From contig JBAZKW010000001.1 of the NCBI GenBank assembly GCA_041650595.1, positions 124,001 through 188,000 on the forward strand: DNA of 64,000 nt, in the 5' to 3' direction. Under the pieces are notes generated by a model. That model searched no databases. It was not told where the DNA came from and saw only the letters and a list, made by a program, of their open reading frames with translations. This document shows positions 8,571 through 16,507 of this stretch, piece after piece. Every line of letters begins with the position of its first letter. The stretch's first letter is position 1. Origin of the DNA: CALFCX01 sp041650595. Its GTDB lineage: Bacteria > Margulisbacteria > WOR-1 > JAKLHX01. A program made the translations under genes and the position numbers.

Positions 8571-8598
8571 TGAAATAATGCAAAAAATCTTACGATAA
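8571..8598 (+). promoter_or_regulatory. Sigma-28-type promoter P2
   Basis: TGAAATAA, 11 bases, TACGATAA; GAAA-N15 spacing is exact. It lies 36 bases before the ATG at 8635 and is divergent from tsaD. Confidence 0.7.
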
Positions 8599-8634
8599 AT
8601 AATCAGTTGAGTTAATCAAAAGGAGATAGATCAT

Positions 8635-9306
8635 ATGTCAACAGTGTCAAGACCGGTTGCGGTAACTCTTGAACAGTTCAGGGGATTTGTCAGACAAAGA
8701 GCTTTTGGGAGGCATATAGAGCCTTGCAGAATATATCAAGCTGATTACCCTGGTCCTGACAAACAAGAAATAGCAAGAGTCCTTGTAGCGGCACAGGTGA
8801 TGCTTGTCGGATTGACCCCCGCAAACACTTCATCCTTTAAAGCCATTGGGATGTGCGAACACAATCTTGTAGACACGTCGACTTTTAGAGTGTTTTCTTC
8901 GTTATTTGATCTGCCGGCAAGAAATGTCTTCTTGGCTCATTATAGGGACAGCAGGGAAATGACAGTAAGACTGCCGATATCATTGGGTACGGAAAGTGAT
9001 ATAGGAAAACATTTTGATAAGCTAAAGGGAACTTCTCGCAGATATCAATTTACTAATCCGGCAGGACTATTTTGGGAAAATGATGCTCCCGTATTAACGC
9101 CTGCTAGAATACTGAACCGCGAAACAGTGCAATGGGAAGCATATTTAAAGGCATTTACCGAAGCGGTCAATAAGCATTTTTATGACCGATATGAAACAGG
9201 TGTTTATAGCGGAACAAAAGAGTTCCTTGGGTACAGTTTGCCATATTTGTTTGACGAAGACGTTACAAAAAGATTTGGCTGGTTAGCGCAGATGCTGGGC
9301 AGCTGA
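8635..9306 (+). CDS. Unknown soluble protein, sigma-28-type regulon member
   Basis: A 223-residue protein with no family I recognise. It has no signal peptide or membrane segment. Visible features are a hydrophobic 'ARVLVAAQVMLVGLTPANT' stretch near residues 47-65 and an aromatic-rich C-terminal half (FTNPAGLFW, KHFYDRYETGVYSG). An AGGAG lies nine bases before the ATG and promoter P2 lies just upstream. It is followed by two tiny minus-strand ORFs and then by another gene with the same promoter class. It is clearly a gene by its signals, but its function is unknown. Confidence 0.78.
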   Translation: MSTVSRPVAVTLEQFRGFVRQRAFGRHIEPCRIYQADYPGPDKQEIARVLVAAQVMLVGLTPANTSSFKAIGMCEHNLVDTSTFRVFSSLFDLPARNVFLAHYRDSREMTVRLPISLGTESDIGKHFDKLKGTSRRYQFTNPAGLFWENDAPVLTPARILNRETVQWEAYLKAFTEAVNKHFYDRYETGVYSGTKEFLGYSLPYLFDEDVTKRFGWLAQMLGS

Positions 9307-9323
9307 TCGCGTAGAGGCGGAAT

Positions 9324-9512
9324 TTAACAAGAACCGTTCTCTTTCTTTCTCAACGCAAAGACTGCCCGCAAAGTTGATCTGGGTATCGCTTTGAGATAAA
9401 AATCCCTGGACTCTTGAAGCCATTTCATCCTTTGAAGCGGTGTCATTTTTGCCGATCTTCTTAAGATGTCCATATCAATATCAGAATCCTTAAGCTTGAA
9501 CTTGTTTTTCAT
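9324..9512 (-). CDS. Small hypothetical protein (62 aa)
   Basis: Starting at the ATG at 9512, the product opens MKNKFKLKDSDIDMDILRRS and continues with KMTPLQRMKWLQESRDFYLKA. The pattern 'D.DIL.....MT...RM.WL.E..DF' resembles short proteins found beside nucleotidyltransferase- or toxin-like genes in many genomes, but no such partner is seen here. Its ATG overlaps the stop of the tiny upstream ORF as ATGA, suggesting translational coupling. A longer in-frame start at 9575 exists but has no ribosome site. It may be half of a decayed two-gene unit. Confidence 0.5.
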   Translation of the reverse strand: MKNKFKLKDSDIDMDILRRSAKMTPLQRMKWLQESRDFYLKAIPRSTLRAVFALRKKENGSC

Positions 9513-9607
9513 TTTTCTTGTCTTTTCTGATTTTCTCGAGATATCCGGTATCGAGCAGGTCCTTTTCCCTGCCATCGATGCGCCTTTTCAGTTATTTTCC
9601 TTAGCAT
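9509..9607 (-). CDS. Possible 32-codon leader ORF coupled to the next small gene
   Basis: The ATG at 9607 lies exactly six bases after TATAAT, the same leaderless arrangement seen at several housekeeping genes here. It encodes a basic peptide opening MLRKITEKAHRWQGKGPARY, and its TGA overlaps the next ATG. It could be a genuine small protein, a translated leader, or the frameshifted front of a once longer gene, because the alternative frame across the same stretch joins directly to the downstream protein. Confidence 0.35.
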   Translation of the reverse strand: MLRKITEKAHRWQGKGPARYRISRENQKRQEK

Positions 9608-9613
9608 ACGGGA

Positions 9614-9619
9614 ATTATA
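9614..9619 (-). promoter_or_regulatory. -10 box for the two tiny minus-strand ORFs
   Basis: TATAAT on the minus strand, six bases before the ATG at 9607. Confidence 0.45.
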
Positions 9620-9663
9620 GCACGCGCAGCTCTTAAACATGTTTCGGGACTGTGAAAAAATAG

Positions 9664-9691
9664 TGAAATTTGCCTGAAATTCTGACGATAA
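9664..9691 (+). promoter_or_regulatory. Sigma-28-type promoter P3
   Basis: TGAAATTT, 11 bases, GACGATAA; among the best matches to the sigma-28 consensus in the window. The ATG at 9743 is 51 bases downstream. Confidence 0.8.
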
Positions 9692-9742
9692 ATACATGTA
9701 GGAATTTAAACTAAACAAAGACAAGAAAAGGAGTAATTTACA

Positions 9743-10522
9743 ATGAGAACTGATATCAGTGTGGTCAATTTTAGGCTTGCCGCAGGAAGAGTTCATCCGC
9801 AGATAAGACGGAATGTAGCCCAGGGCACAACATCTCTGGTCCTCGATGCTATCAAACACGGAGCCTTATCCTCTGCTGATGTTCCCGGTTTTATCCGAGA
9901 AAGAATACACGTTACAGTGAAGGATGCGGTGTTTGAAAGAGAAAGGGTCGGATGCAATTTTAAGAATAAAGACTGGATAAGCACCAGCGGCCGGCGCATA
10001 TCTAGAGAAGCTGCTTCTCATGGTGTTGCGCTCGGAGTGCTTGCCGATATGGCAATGAACGGGCGGGGAGACAGAGCTTTAAATCTGGCATCAAGGCTTC
10101 GCGGTACCGGCAGCCATTGCTTGGGATATCACAATAGAGAGACTGATGGATTTTATTTTGGGGATAAACGGGATATCGATTATGCCGTCGGACTTTCCCC
10201 AAGACAGATCGCGGAAGTGATCAAAAACTTTAATATGATCCAGCATACTTCTCCTATTTTAGTTGATCTTCCGACAAGAGATGAGCTTGTTTCCATTATC
10301 GAAACAAATAAGCACAATGAAAACTTCTTCAGGGGCCTTTCCTGTGTAGATTACACAACATTTGAACTCGCTGGTGGCGCACAACCTTCTATCTTACAGA
10401 TCCATTGGATCCAGGGAAGCCGTCCTCTTGGGGCTGCTCCCTTTGAAGGACGATGGGAATACAAAGACGCAACCGAAAAAGTACCCTTTAACAGGCTTCG
10501 TTGGCGTTTTGCTTTAAAGTGA
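9743..10522 (+). CDS. Unknown soluble protein, sigma-28-type regulon member
   Basis: A 259-residue protein that I cannot place in a family. No signal peptide or membrane helix is visible. It contains several Arg/His/Gly-rich stretches (TSGRRISREAASHG near 82-95, RLRGTGSHCLGYHNRETDG near 118-136) that could bind phosphate or nucleic acid, but this is only a composition argument. AAGGAG precedes the ATG. It is the first gene after promoter P3 and is followed after 31 bases by 10554-11441, which has its own ribosome site and no separate promoter, so the two probably form an operon. Confidence 0.78.
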   Translation: MRTDISVVNFRLAAGRVHPQIRRNVAQGTTSLVLDAIKHGALSSADVPGFIRERIHVTVKDAVFERERVGCNFKNKDWISTSGRRISREAASHGVALGVLADMAMNGRGDRALNLASRLRGTGSHCLGYHNRETDGFYFGDKRDIDYAVGLSPRQIAEVIKNFNMIQHTSPILVDLPTRDELVSIIETNKHNENFFRGLSCVDYTTFELAGGAQPSILQIHWIQGSRPLGAAPFEGRWEYKDATEKVPFNRLRWRFALK

Positions 10523-10553
10523 ACGTTTAATAATCAGAAAGGAGCAACTTAAT

Positions 10554-11441
10554 ATGTTAGCAGTAGCTCAAAGAGGATTCCAAGCGATACATACGGCAAA
10601 AGCTGCAGTCCTTAGGCGGGCCCCAGCACAGTTCGCGTCGACTTTGATAGAAGGATTATGCAGAAGAAACCATGTTCTTGGGAACAAAGGAGTGGAATAT
10701 GGTGATCGTTATCAACTCGGATATGAAGCCAGGGTAAATAGCGTGAGCAGTCTTCCGTCTATTGACCAAAGACGTCCAAATCTGATCGGAGTAAATGTTG
10801 TGGCAGAAGGAGAGGCTTCTTGTAGTGAAGAATATAATGAAGACGCTGCTGCAATAGGTAGCGCAATACATTTCGTATTAGGTTATGTTCCATCTGTTGC
10901 AAAATTGTTCAGGTCCGTAACAGTTTGCGGGGCGCAAAACAGCCCGTTTGACAGGGCCATAGCAAAACCGGATATTTCGGTTAAAGACATGTCAAGATTA
11001 ATTGCCGATCTGACTAAAAATGCCCATCTAACTTTTGGTGAAACGGAAGTTAAGGGCTTTTTGGATGATGCTCATGTTGCATTTGCAGCCTACACAAGAA
11101 ATGTCATGGATTCTCTGATAGCTGCTGCGGCAACAGGTTTTTCGGATAGCGAAGAATCAGCCTGGAGCCATACTGCCGCGTTGACGGGCTATGGTGTGCT
11201 CAGCGGAAAAGATGCTCTTTTCGGATTAAAGTATACAGTCCTTGGCATCGGCAGGAGTGATGAAGATAGGGATGGAGATGTTGCAGCAATGAGTGATGAA
11301 TCGCATAATCTTTGCAGATTGTTGGTCAAAGGTTTGGAATCGATGACCTTGAGTCTCGTTCTACTGCAAAAACCCGAACCCTCGGGATTGAGCGGGTTCA
11401 GCCATGTAATAGATGTCGACACCTTGTTAGGCAGTAAATAA
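10554..11441 (+). CDS. Unknown soluble protein, second gene of the P3 operon
   Basis: A 295-residue protein of unrecognised family. It is rich in Ala and Ser, with predicted helices (ARVNSVSSLPS, AIGSAIHFVLGYVPSVAKLF, VMDSLIAAAATGFSDSEESAW) and an acidic stretch, RSDEDRDGD, near 240. No signal peptide is evident. GAAAGGAG lies about eight bases before the ATG. Spacing to the upstream gene is 31 bases with no terminator, so co-transcription from P3 is likely. The next gene is convergent. Confidence 0.75.
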   Translation: MLAVAQRGFQAIHTAKAAVLRRAPAQFASTLIEGLCRRNHVLGNKGVEYGDRYQLGYEARVNSVSSLPSIDQRRPNLIGVNVVAEGEASCSEEYNEDAAAIGSAIHFVLGYVPSVAKLFRSVTVCGAQNSPFDRAIAKPDISVKDMSRLIADLTKNAHLTFGETEVKGFLDDAHVAFAAYTRNVMDSLIAAAATGFSDSEESAWSHTAALTGYGVLSGKDALFGLKYTVLGIGRSDEDRDGDVAAMSDESHNLCRLLVKGLESMTLSLVLLQKPEPSGLSGFSHVIDVDTLLGSK

Positions 11442-11477
11442 CAATCGGCAAGTAGATATCAAATCATTTTTTGGTGC

Positions 11478-12563
11478 CTATTTTAGTTGGCCGCTTACAT
11501 CGGTTATATCTACTCTAGTAGAATCTATAGAAATTGATCTTCTTTGCGCACCAGAACTCAGATCGAATTTTTTTAGGTCAACTGATTTCCATGCCGTGTT
11601 GTCATAAGTCTTGAAATACAGGACTCTGTTGGTCAGATCCTTTATTAATACCCATTGCGCGTAACCGTACATTTTAACAAAAGGGACCGGAGTATTCTCT
11701 TTGATGACTCCTTTTGGAATATCAACAATATTCAGAAGATGTTCAGCTAAATTCACAGCTTCTTTTGCATTGCCGGGCTTAAGAGCGGCATCAACACAGA
11801 GAGACATCCGCACAAAACGCGACGGCGGTGTCCAGTCGCCGGGAAGGCCCAGAAGTCCGCTTCCGACACCGGTAGGTTCGATCTTCACTCCTCCCAGATC
11901 TTTAGTATCTTTGTCGCGAGCATCTAGATTTACGTAATTACGGAGATTGGTCAACTGCCATTCAAAGTCAGGACGGTTAGTCAGTATGCCGAGCGGGTTG
12001 TCGTAAACTTTTGCTTGTCCGTCAATAAACTCTACGACTATGCTATTCCCGGTGGCATCCGTTATGGTCATATGTAATCCCATGTCTTTAAGTTTTTTGT
12101 TGGTGCTTTCGGAAATGTACACTTCCGGCAGCGCTTTTTTTATTTCATCAATTGTTGCAAAATTGCCAAGTACCCAGGCCGCGAATGTATCAAGGCTTAT
12201 GAACTTTCCCGGCAAGGCCGGCTGGTATTTTGCTCCCGTATACATAAGTCCGCCGACCGAAAGCCCTTTTTCATTGAACCCTTCGACAAAAGTATCCTCT
12301 ATTTTGTATGCGTTTATTCCCAAAAAACCGTATTTCGTAGTCCAAGACATACCAGCCGTTCCGGTCTCATCGGTATTTGAATAATTTGTCCCTGCGGGGA
12401 TGATCCAGACGTCCGAACTTAGGTCCACCGGGAATTCCATGGAGCGGCCGTTCACAACACTGCCGTCCTTAGCTTTCACGACAAAATTGCTGCAGGCGAA
12501 CGCGGAAGAGGATATGGTCAAGCAGACAGCGATCAAGAGGGCCGATATCTTTCTTATGGTCAT
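11478..12563 (-). CDS. Choloylglycine hydrolase/penicillin V acylase family amidase, secreted
   Basis: This family (Ntn-hydrolases) cleaves linear amide bonds such as bile salts, penicillin V or acyl-homoserine lactones. A signal peptide (ends SSSAFA) is followed at once by CSNFVVKAKDGSVVNGRSMEF. The Cys directly after the cleavage site would be the N-terminal nucleophile freed by signal peptidase, and Arg in GRSMEF is the usual substrate-site residue. The 361-residue length is normal. It acts outside the cytoplasm, and its 3'-to-5' neighbours are outer-membrane-type proteins. The native substrate cannot be told from sequence; bile salts are unlikely to be relevant for an environmental organism. 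Confidence 0.88.
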   Translation of the reverse strand: MTIRKISALLIAVCLTISSSAFACSNFVVKAKDGSVVNGRSMEFPVDLSSDVWIIPAGTNYSNTDETGTAGMSWTTKYGFLGINAYKIEDTFVEGFNEKGLSVGGLMYTGAKYQPALPGKFISLDTFAAWVLGNFATIDEIKKALPEVYISESTNKKLKDMGLHMTITDATGNSIVVEFIDGQAKVYDNPLGILTNRPDFEWQLTNLRNYVNLDARDKDTKDLGGVKIEPTGVGSGLLGLPGDWTPPSRFVRMSLCVDAALKPGNAKEAVNLAEHLLNIVDIPKGVIKENTPVPFVKMYGYAQWVLIKDLTNRVLYFKTYDNTAWKSVDLKKFDLSSGAQRRSISIDSTRVDITDVSGQLK

Positions 12564-12579
12564 TTTATGACTCCTTTCT

Positions 12580-13398
12580 TTATTTTTCCGGGAATAAAAG
12601 CGTTACGCTTATGCGTCCCGCCCATTTTGAAGTATTGGTCGGAGATTCAAGGTGATATATTCCCGATGCCCCAAAGCTTACAAGGTGCCCTGCAACAGGA
12701 AGTATCTGGCTGATACCGCAGATCAACGGTACGGTCCATTGTTTTCCGTACCAGTCGTAACTTGTTTCTGAGGAGAACGAGAAGGTGAATCCGTGTTTGT
12801 TGGAATGAGAAGCAAATGGTTGAAAGTATGCCAGGCTTATGTCGCTCCTGCTGTTGCTGCCGGCCACAGACCATATCTGGTTCGCAAGCAGTCCTGTTGT
12901 CCATGGTCCGGATTGTTTTAGGACCACCGCGCTTGGGCCGACACCCCATTTTTCAGTCCCTATGAACGGGTCAGTTGCTGTCGGGATAAGGAATACCGGG
13001 CCTGTGCCCCAGATCAATCCGTCATGGCCGGGTTGTTTTGGCGAAAAGAATATCTGGAGCTGCGAATCGCTGAGCCCGTTCTGTGCGGTCGCTCCGATCA
13101 CATTGCTTTGGTTGATGAACGGAACGATGGGCCTCGTGATAATGTTCCAATCTTTGTTAAGGGAAGCAGGGATCACCGGCTGGATCTTTAATGTGTATCT
13201 TGTGCCGTTCTGTCCTGCTCCAAGGCCTGACTCGAAATTGTTCTGAAAAGGAACACTGATAAGAGAGGCTACGGGATTTGCCAATTGCTTAGCCAAGTGT
13301 TCAGTACTTGATTCGTCATTTACCGCGGCGTGAAGCGGGGACAAAGTGACCACCGAAAACAAGAGCAGGCAAGCAGAAAAAACAGATACTTTTGACAT
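12580..13398 (-). CDS. Predicted outer-membrane protein ('neuromedin U'/MetA-pathway type)
   Basis: A signal peptide (cleavage near LHA) is followed by HLAKQLANPVASLISVPFQNNFE, a segment characteristic of a bacterial family often mislabelled 'neuromedin U' and related to phenol-degradation MetA-like barrels. The remaining 220 residues are strand-rich with alternating hydrophobic residues (GPVFLIPTATDPF, GFTFSFSSETSYDWYG), consistent with a small beta-barrel. It ends LLFPEK rather than in Phe. GGAGGG precedes the ATG, and a good sigma-70 promoter lies at 13420-13448. It sits 16 bases upstream of the amidase gene, so the two are probably one operon. Function is unknown, possibly small-molecule uptake. 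Confidence 0.75.
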   Translation of the reverse strand: MSKVSVFSACLLLFSVVTLSPLHAAVNDESSTEHLAKQLANPVASLISVPFQNNFESGLGAGQNGTRYTLKIQPVIPASLNKDWNIITRPIVPFINQSNVIGATAQNGLSDSQLQIFFSPKQPGHDGLIWGTGPVFLIPTATDPFIGTEKWGVGPSAVVLKQSGPWTTGLLANQIWSVAGSNSRSDISLAYFQPFASHSNKHGFTFSFSSETSYDWYGKQWTVPLICGISQILPVAGHLVSFGASGIYHLESPTNTSKWAGRISVTLLFPEK

Positions 13399-13419
13399 TA
13401 TTAACCCTCCTGATTTGTG

Positions 13420-13448
13420 ATAATACAGTACAAGTTCAGGAATTTCAA
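13420..13448 (-). promoter_or_regulatory. Sigma-70-type promoter
   Basis: TTGAAA, 17 bases, TATTAT on the minus strand; the -10 is 21 bases before the ATG at 13398 and a GGAGGG lies in the leader. Confidence 0.65.
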
Positions 13449-13469
13449 GTTTTTTTGCCGGTTTTCAGA

Positions 13470-14459
13470 CTAAAAAGGAAATCCGGCCCGCAGCTGGAAG
13501 AAAGCCGCGTTCTTAAATGGCACGCTGTTTATTTGGCGGTCGCTGAATCCTTCAGCTTCGGAATAATACCGGTCAAAAGCATATCCCGCGGAAATATCAA
13601 GGCCGGAGTATTGCATAAATTGCCAGTGCAGTCCGGCTTCGAGAGTTTTTTCGTAATAGCAAAGCCGGCTGCTCGGCTTATCCCAGTCCGATGGTGCAAA
13701 GATATCTCCTCCCCATTCAAAAGCGCCATAGGCCGTAAGTTGAGGAGTAAGTCCGTATTCTATCCTGGACTGTACCTGTGTAGGGAATATGTATAAGACA
13801 TTCATTCCCCAATTTTTTGTCGGACAAAAGTTTGCGTATAAAAGAGGCAATCCCAGTATCGCTTCCAGGTTTTCGGCAGGTTTGAACCAGTAGCCTGCCC
13901 CGGGGATTGGATAAGACCTCCAAAAAGACCTGTTGTTGTTGTAATCAATATAGTATAGCCACGAGTTTTCTCCGTTACTTGGGACCTTAAGGTATGCGTC
14001 TGTACGCACTACAATCTGATTTTTGGAGTAAAAGAGCTTGTCCGAAGCCGATCCTAAAAGAGCCGCAAGCCCCGCCGTCCATCCGTTATCAAAGGTTTTT
14101 TTGTATACCGAACCAGCCAAAAGGTTATTGAGTTTTTCCGGGATCTTTATCCCGTTTGAAGGGATGACCGCGTCAGTTTGCTGGATCCTGGTCTTGTACA
14201 TGATCACCGCGCCAAGATCGCTTTTGTTGCCGGTACTCAGCGGCATCAGTGCCATAAAATTATTTTCTATGCTGTCAAGCCCGGCGCGGGGAATATTGCT
14301 CTCTTGAGCTCCTGTTTGTCTTGTTGAGTATGAAATTATCGGGGGAAGAAAACCGACGGGAAGCCTTACCCAGGAGATTATTGGATCAATTGCATAGCAA
14401 TCGGAAAACAAACCTAAGGAGAAGATGGCAGCCAACAGAAGCGTTTTTGTTTTGCCCAT
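13470..14459 (-). CDS. Outer-membrane beta-barrel protein
   Basis: The 329-residue product has a signal peptide (cleavage near CYA) and a strand-rich body with many aromatic girdle residues. It ends FFQLRAGFPF; a terminal Phe in a final strand is the usual BAM recognition signal, so an outer-membrane location is likely. No specific family is recognised. A TTGCTT, 17 bases, TAGAAT promoter-like pair lies directly before the ATG, and no Shine-Dalgarno site is seen. The next gene has its own promoter, so this is probably a single-gene unit. Role (porin, transporter or adhesin) is open. Confidence 0.72.
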   Translation of the reverse strand: MGKTKTLLLAAIFSLGLFSDCYAIDPIISWVRLPVGFLPPIISYSTRQTGAQESNIPRAGLDSIENNFMALMPLSTGNKSDLGAVIMYKTRIQQTDAVIPSNGIKIPEKLNNLLAGSVYKKTFDNGWTAGLAALLGSASDKLFYSKNQIVVRTDAYLKVPSNGENSWLYYIDYNNNRSFWRSYPIPGAGYWFKPAENLEAILGLPLLYANFCPTKNWGMNVLYIFPTQVQSRIEYGLTPQLTAYGAFEWGGDIFAPSDWDKPSSRLCYYEKTLEAGLHWQFMQYSGLDISAGYAFDRYYSEAEGFSDRQINSVPFKNAAFFQLRAGFPF

Positions 14460-14591
14460 GAGAGAATTCTAAAATATATTCTGTTAATAAGCAATTTTTG
14501 ACTTTTCCTGTCTTCTAATGTAAAATTTTTTACCAGGAATGAGCGTAATCATTTGTGAGCAGTATAAATTGTTCAGAAAGGGGTCAATGAT

Positions 14592-16496
14592 ATGTTGGAA
14601 ATCTTCCGTATCGCGCTGGTTTTATGTTTTCTGTCCACACAGGTCTTTGCCCAGACGCTTCCGCTGCAATCTTTAGAAAGTATTTTCGGCCGTGACAAAA
14701 CTACGGTTTATGTTGCGAAGAAAATAATCACGATGGAAGATAAGAAGGAAACCGCAACTGCGGTCGCGGTCACAGGTGACCGGATCGTTGCCGTCGGCAG
14801 CCTTGACGAGGTCAGGGCCGCACTAAAGGGACAGGATTATACGGTGGATAACCGTTTTGCCGAAAAGATAATAACCCCTGGGTTCATAGATCCGCATCTT
14901 CACCTATGGCTCTTTGCTTTGGTAGCTCCCATGAACATTATTACTCCTGACGATTGGGATCTGCCCTGGATCAAGGTAAAGGGAATTTCGGGGCACGAGG
15001 AGTATCTGGATAAGCTTCGCCAAACGGAAAAAGCGATGAAGAACAAGAAAGAATGGCTCTTAACGTGGGGCTATCATCAATATTTCCACGGACAGATCTC
15101 CCGCAAAGACCTTGACAAAATTTCCATGACCCGGCCGATCGTTGTCTGGCACCGCTCCACGCACGAATTCTATTTCAATTCCGCAGCTCTTAACGCAATG
15201 AAGATCACCGACCAGTCCCTCAAAGGGCACGGCCATGCGAGCGAGCAGGCGGACCTTGCAAACGGACATTTCTGGGAAGCCGGGATGACGCTCATAGCAA
15301 AGCCTCTTTATCCTCACCTCGCGTCGCCGCTCCGCTTTTTGAAGGGGCTGGAGTTGTGCAAGCAATATGTCAGCGCAGGAGGCTTGACCACTACCGCGGA
15401 CCCGGGTATCATGCTTCCAAACGCAGCCCTTGAAATGATGAAGCTTGTTTTTGACAATAGCAGGACCTCTTTCCGCAATTTGTTGATCCCGAGCGGCCAG
15501 GTGATCTATGAAAAATACGGCGCGGAAAAATCATTAGAAGAAACGGAAAAAGTCTGTGAAAAAGGCGGGCATCGAGTTTACTATCTGCCGAAGCAGATCA
15601 AGTTTTTCTGCGACGGGGCGGCATTTTCCCAGGATATGCAGCTAAAGGGCGGATATCTCGACGGACACAAAGGGGCTTGGGTCATGACGCCGAAGGAGCT
15701 GGAAGACGGTTCCCGATTATACTGGGATGCGGGTTATCAGATCCGGGTCCATGTCAACGGGGATCTTGGCAGCGAAGTGACGATCGGAATTCTTGATAAA
15801 TTGATGATGGAAAAGTCCCGGTCGGACCATCGCTTTTCTCTGGAACATTTCTGTGTCTCCGAACCTGAGCAGGCATCACAGATCAGCAGGCTTGGAGGGC
15901 TTGTGAGCGCGAATCCTTATTTTGTGCACGTGCTTGCGGACAAATATTCCGAGGTTGGACTCGGTCCCGAGCGGGCACAATATATGGTCCGTTGTAATTC
16001 ACTGGTAAAAAATAATATTCCTTTGTCCCTTCATTCCGATACGCCCATGGCTCCGGCCAGCCCCCTTACTCTGGCTTGGTGTGCAGTAAACCGCCTGACC
16101 ACTTCCGGCCGCGTTGCTGGACCAGAAGAAAGGATCAGCGTGAAAGATGCGCTCAAGGCCATTACTATCAACGCTGCCTTTGTCTTACAGAAAGAGAAAG
16201 AGGTCGGCAGCATTGCGACTGGGAAACTCGCCGATTTTACCGTCCTCGAACAAGATCCTCTGTCCGTAGCGCCCGAACAATTAAAAGATATACGGATCTG
16301 GGGAACTGTTTTTGAAGGTAAGATCTTCCAGAATAAATCAAAAAGCATGACTTCAATATATTTGCAAAAAAACACCGCTGATCTGGAAGATAAAATATTT
16401 GATCTTAATACCGGCAAAGAAGGGAATGCTGATTGTGCCTGCACAACCAATCAGCTCTTTCAACAGGTCGCGAGGCAGCAAGAAGGGGTGTTATAA
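14592..16496 (+). CDS. Exported amidohydrolase, YtcJ-like (amidohydrolase family 3)
   Basis: A 634-residue protein with a signal peptide (cleavage near VFA). It carries the amidohydrolase pattern: DPHLHLW (metal HxH, near residue 98), IRVHVNGD (metal His, near 384), FSLEHF, and LHSDTP with the catalytic Asp (near 481), ending in the composite beta-domain segment 'GSIATGKLADFTVLEQDPL'. The family hydrolyses amides, cyclic amides or formyl groups; the substrate is not predictable. A C-terminal tail of about 60 residues follows the domain and contains CACTT. AAAGGGG precedes the ATG. The next gene, a paralogue, follows after 11 bases. Confidence 0.85.
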   Translation: MLEIFRIALVLCFLSTQVFAQTLPLQSLESIFGRDKTTVYVAKKIITMEDKKETATAVAVTGDRIVAVGSLDEVRAALKGQDYTVDNRFAEKIITPGFIDPHLHLWLFALVAPMNIITPDDWDLPWIKVKGISGHEEYLDKLRQTEKAMKNKKEWLLTWGYHQYFHGQISRKDLDKISMTRPIVVWHRSTHEFYFNSAALNAMKITDQSLKGHGHASEQADLANGHFWEAGMTLIAKPLYPHLASPLRFLKGLELCKQYVSAGGLTTTADPGIMLPNAALEMMKLVFDNSRTSFRNLLIPSGQVIYEKYGAEKSLEETEKVCEKGGHRVYYLPKQIKFFCDGAAFSQDMQLKGGYLDGHKGAWVMTPKELEDGSRLYWDAGYQIRVHVNGDLGSEVTIGILDKLMMEKSRSDHRFSLEHFCVSEPEQASQISRLGGLVSANPYFVHVLADKYSEVGLGPERAQYMVRCNSLVKNNIPLSLHSDTPMAPASPLTLAWCAVNRLTTSGRVAGPEERISVKDALKAITINAAFVLQKEKEVGSIATGKLADFTVLEQDPLSVAPEQLKDIRIWGTVFEGKIFQNKSKSMTSIYLQKNTADLEDKIFDLNTGKEGNADCACTTNQLFQQVARQQEGVL

Positions 16497-16507
16497 CAGG
16501 AGGAAGA

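Noticed and set aside
9509..9859. Long minus-strand frame of 116 codons across promoter P3
   Set aside because: It runs antisense through the start of the gene at 9743 and its promoter, with no start signal; only its last 32 codons have a plausible leaderless start.
14525..14560. TAAAATTT followed by GAGCGTAA before the YtcJ-like gene, as a sigma-28-type site
   Set aside because: The spacing is 17 and the -10 lacks the CGA core.
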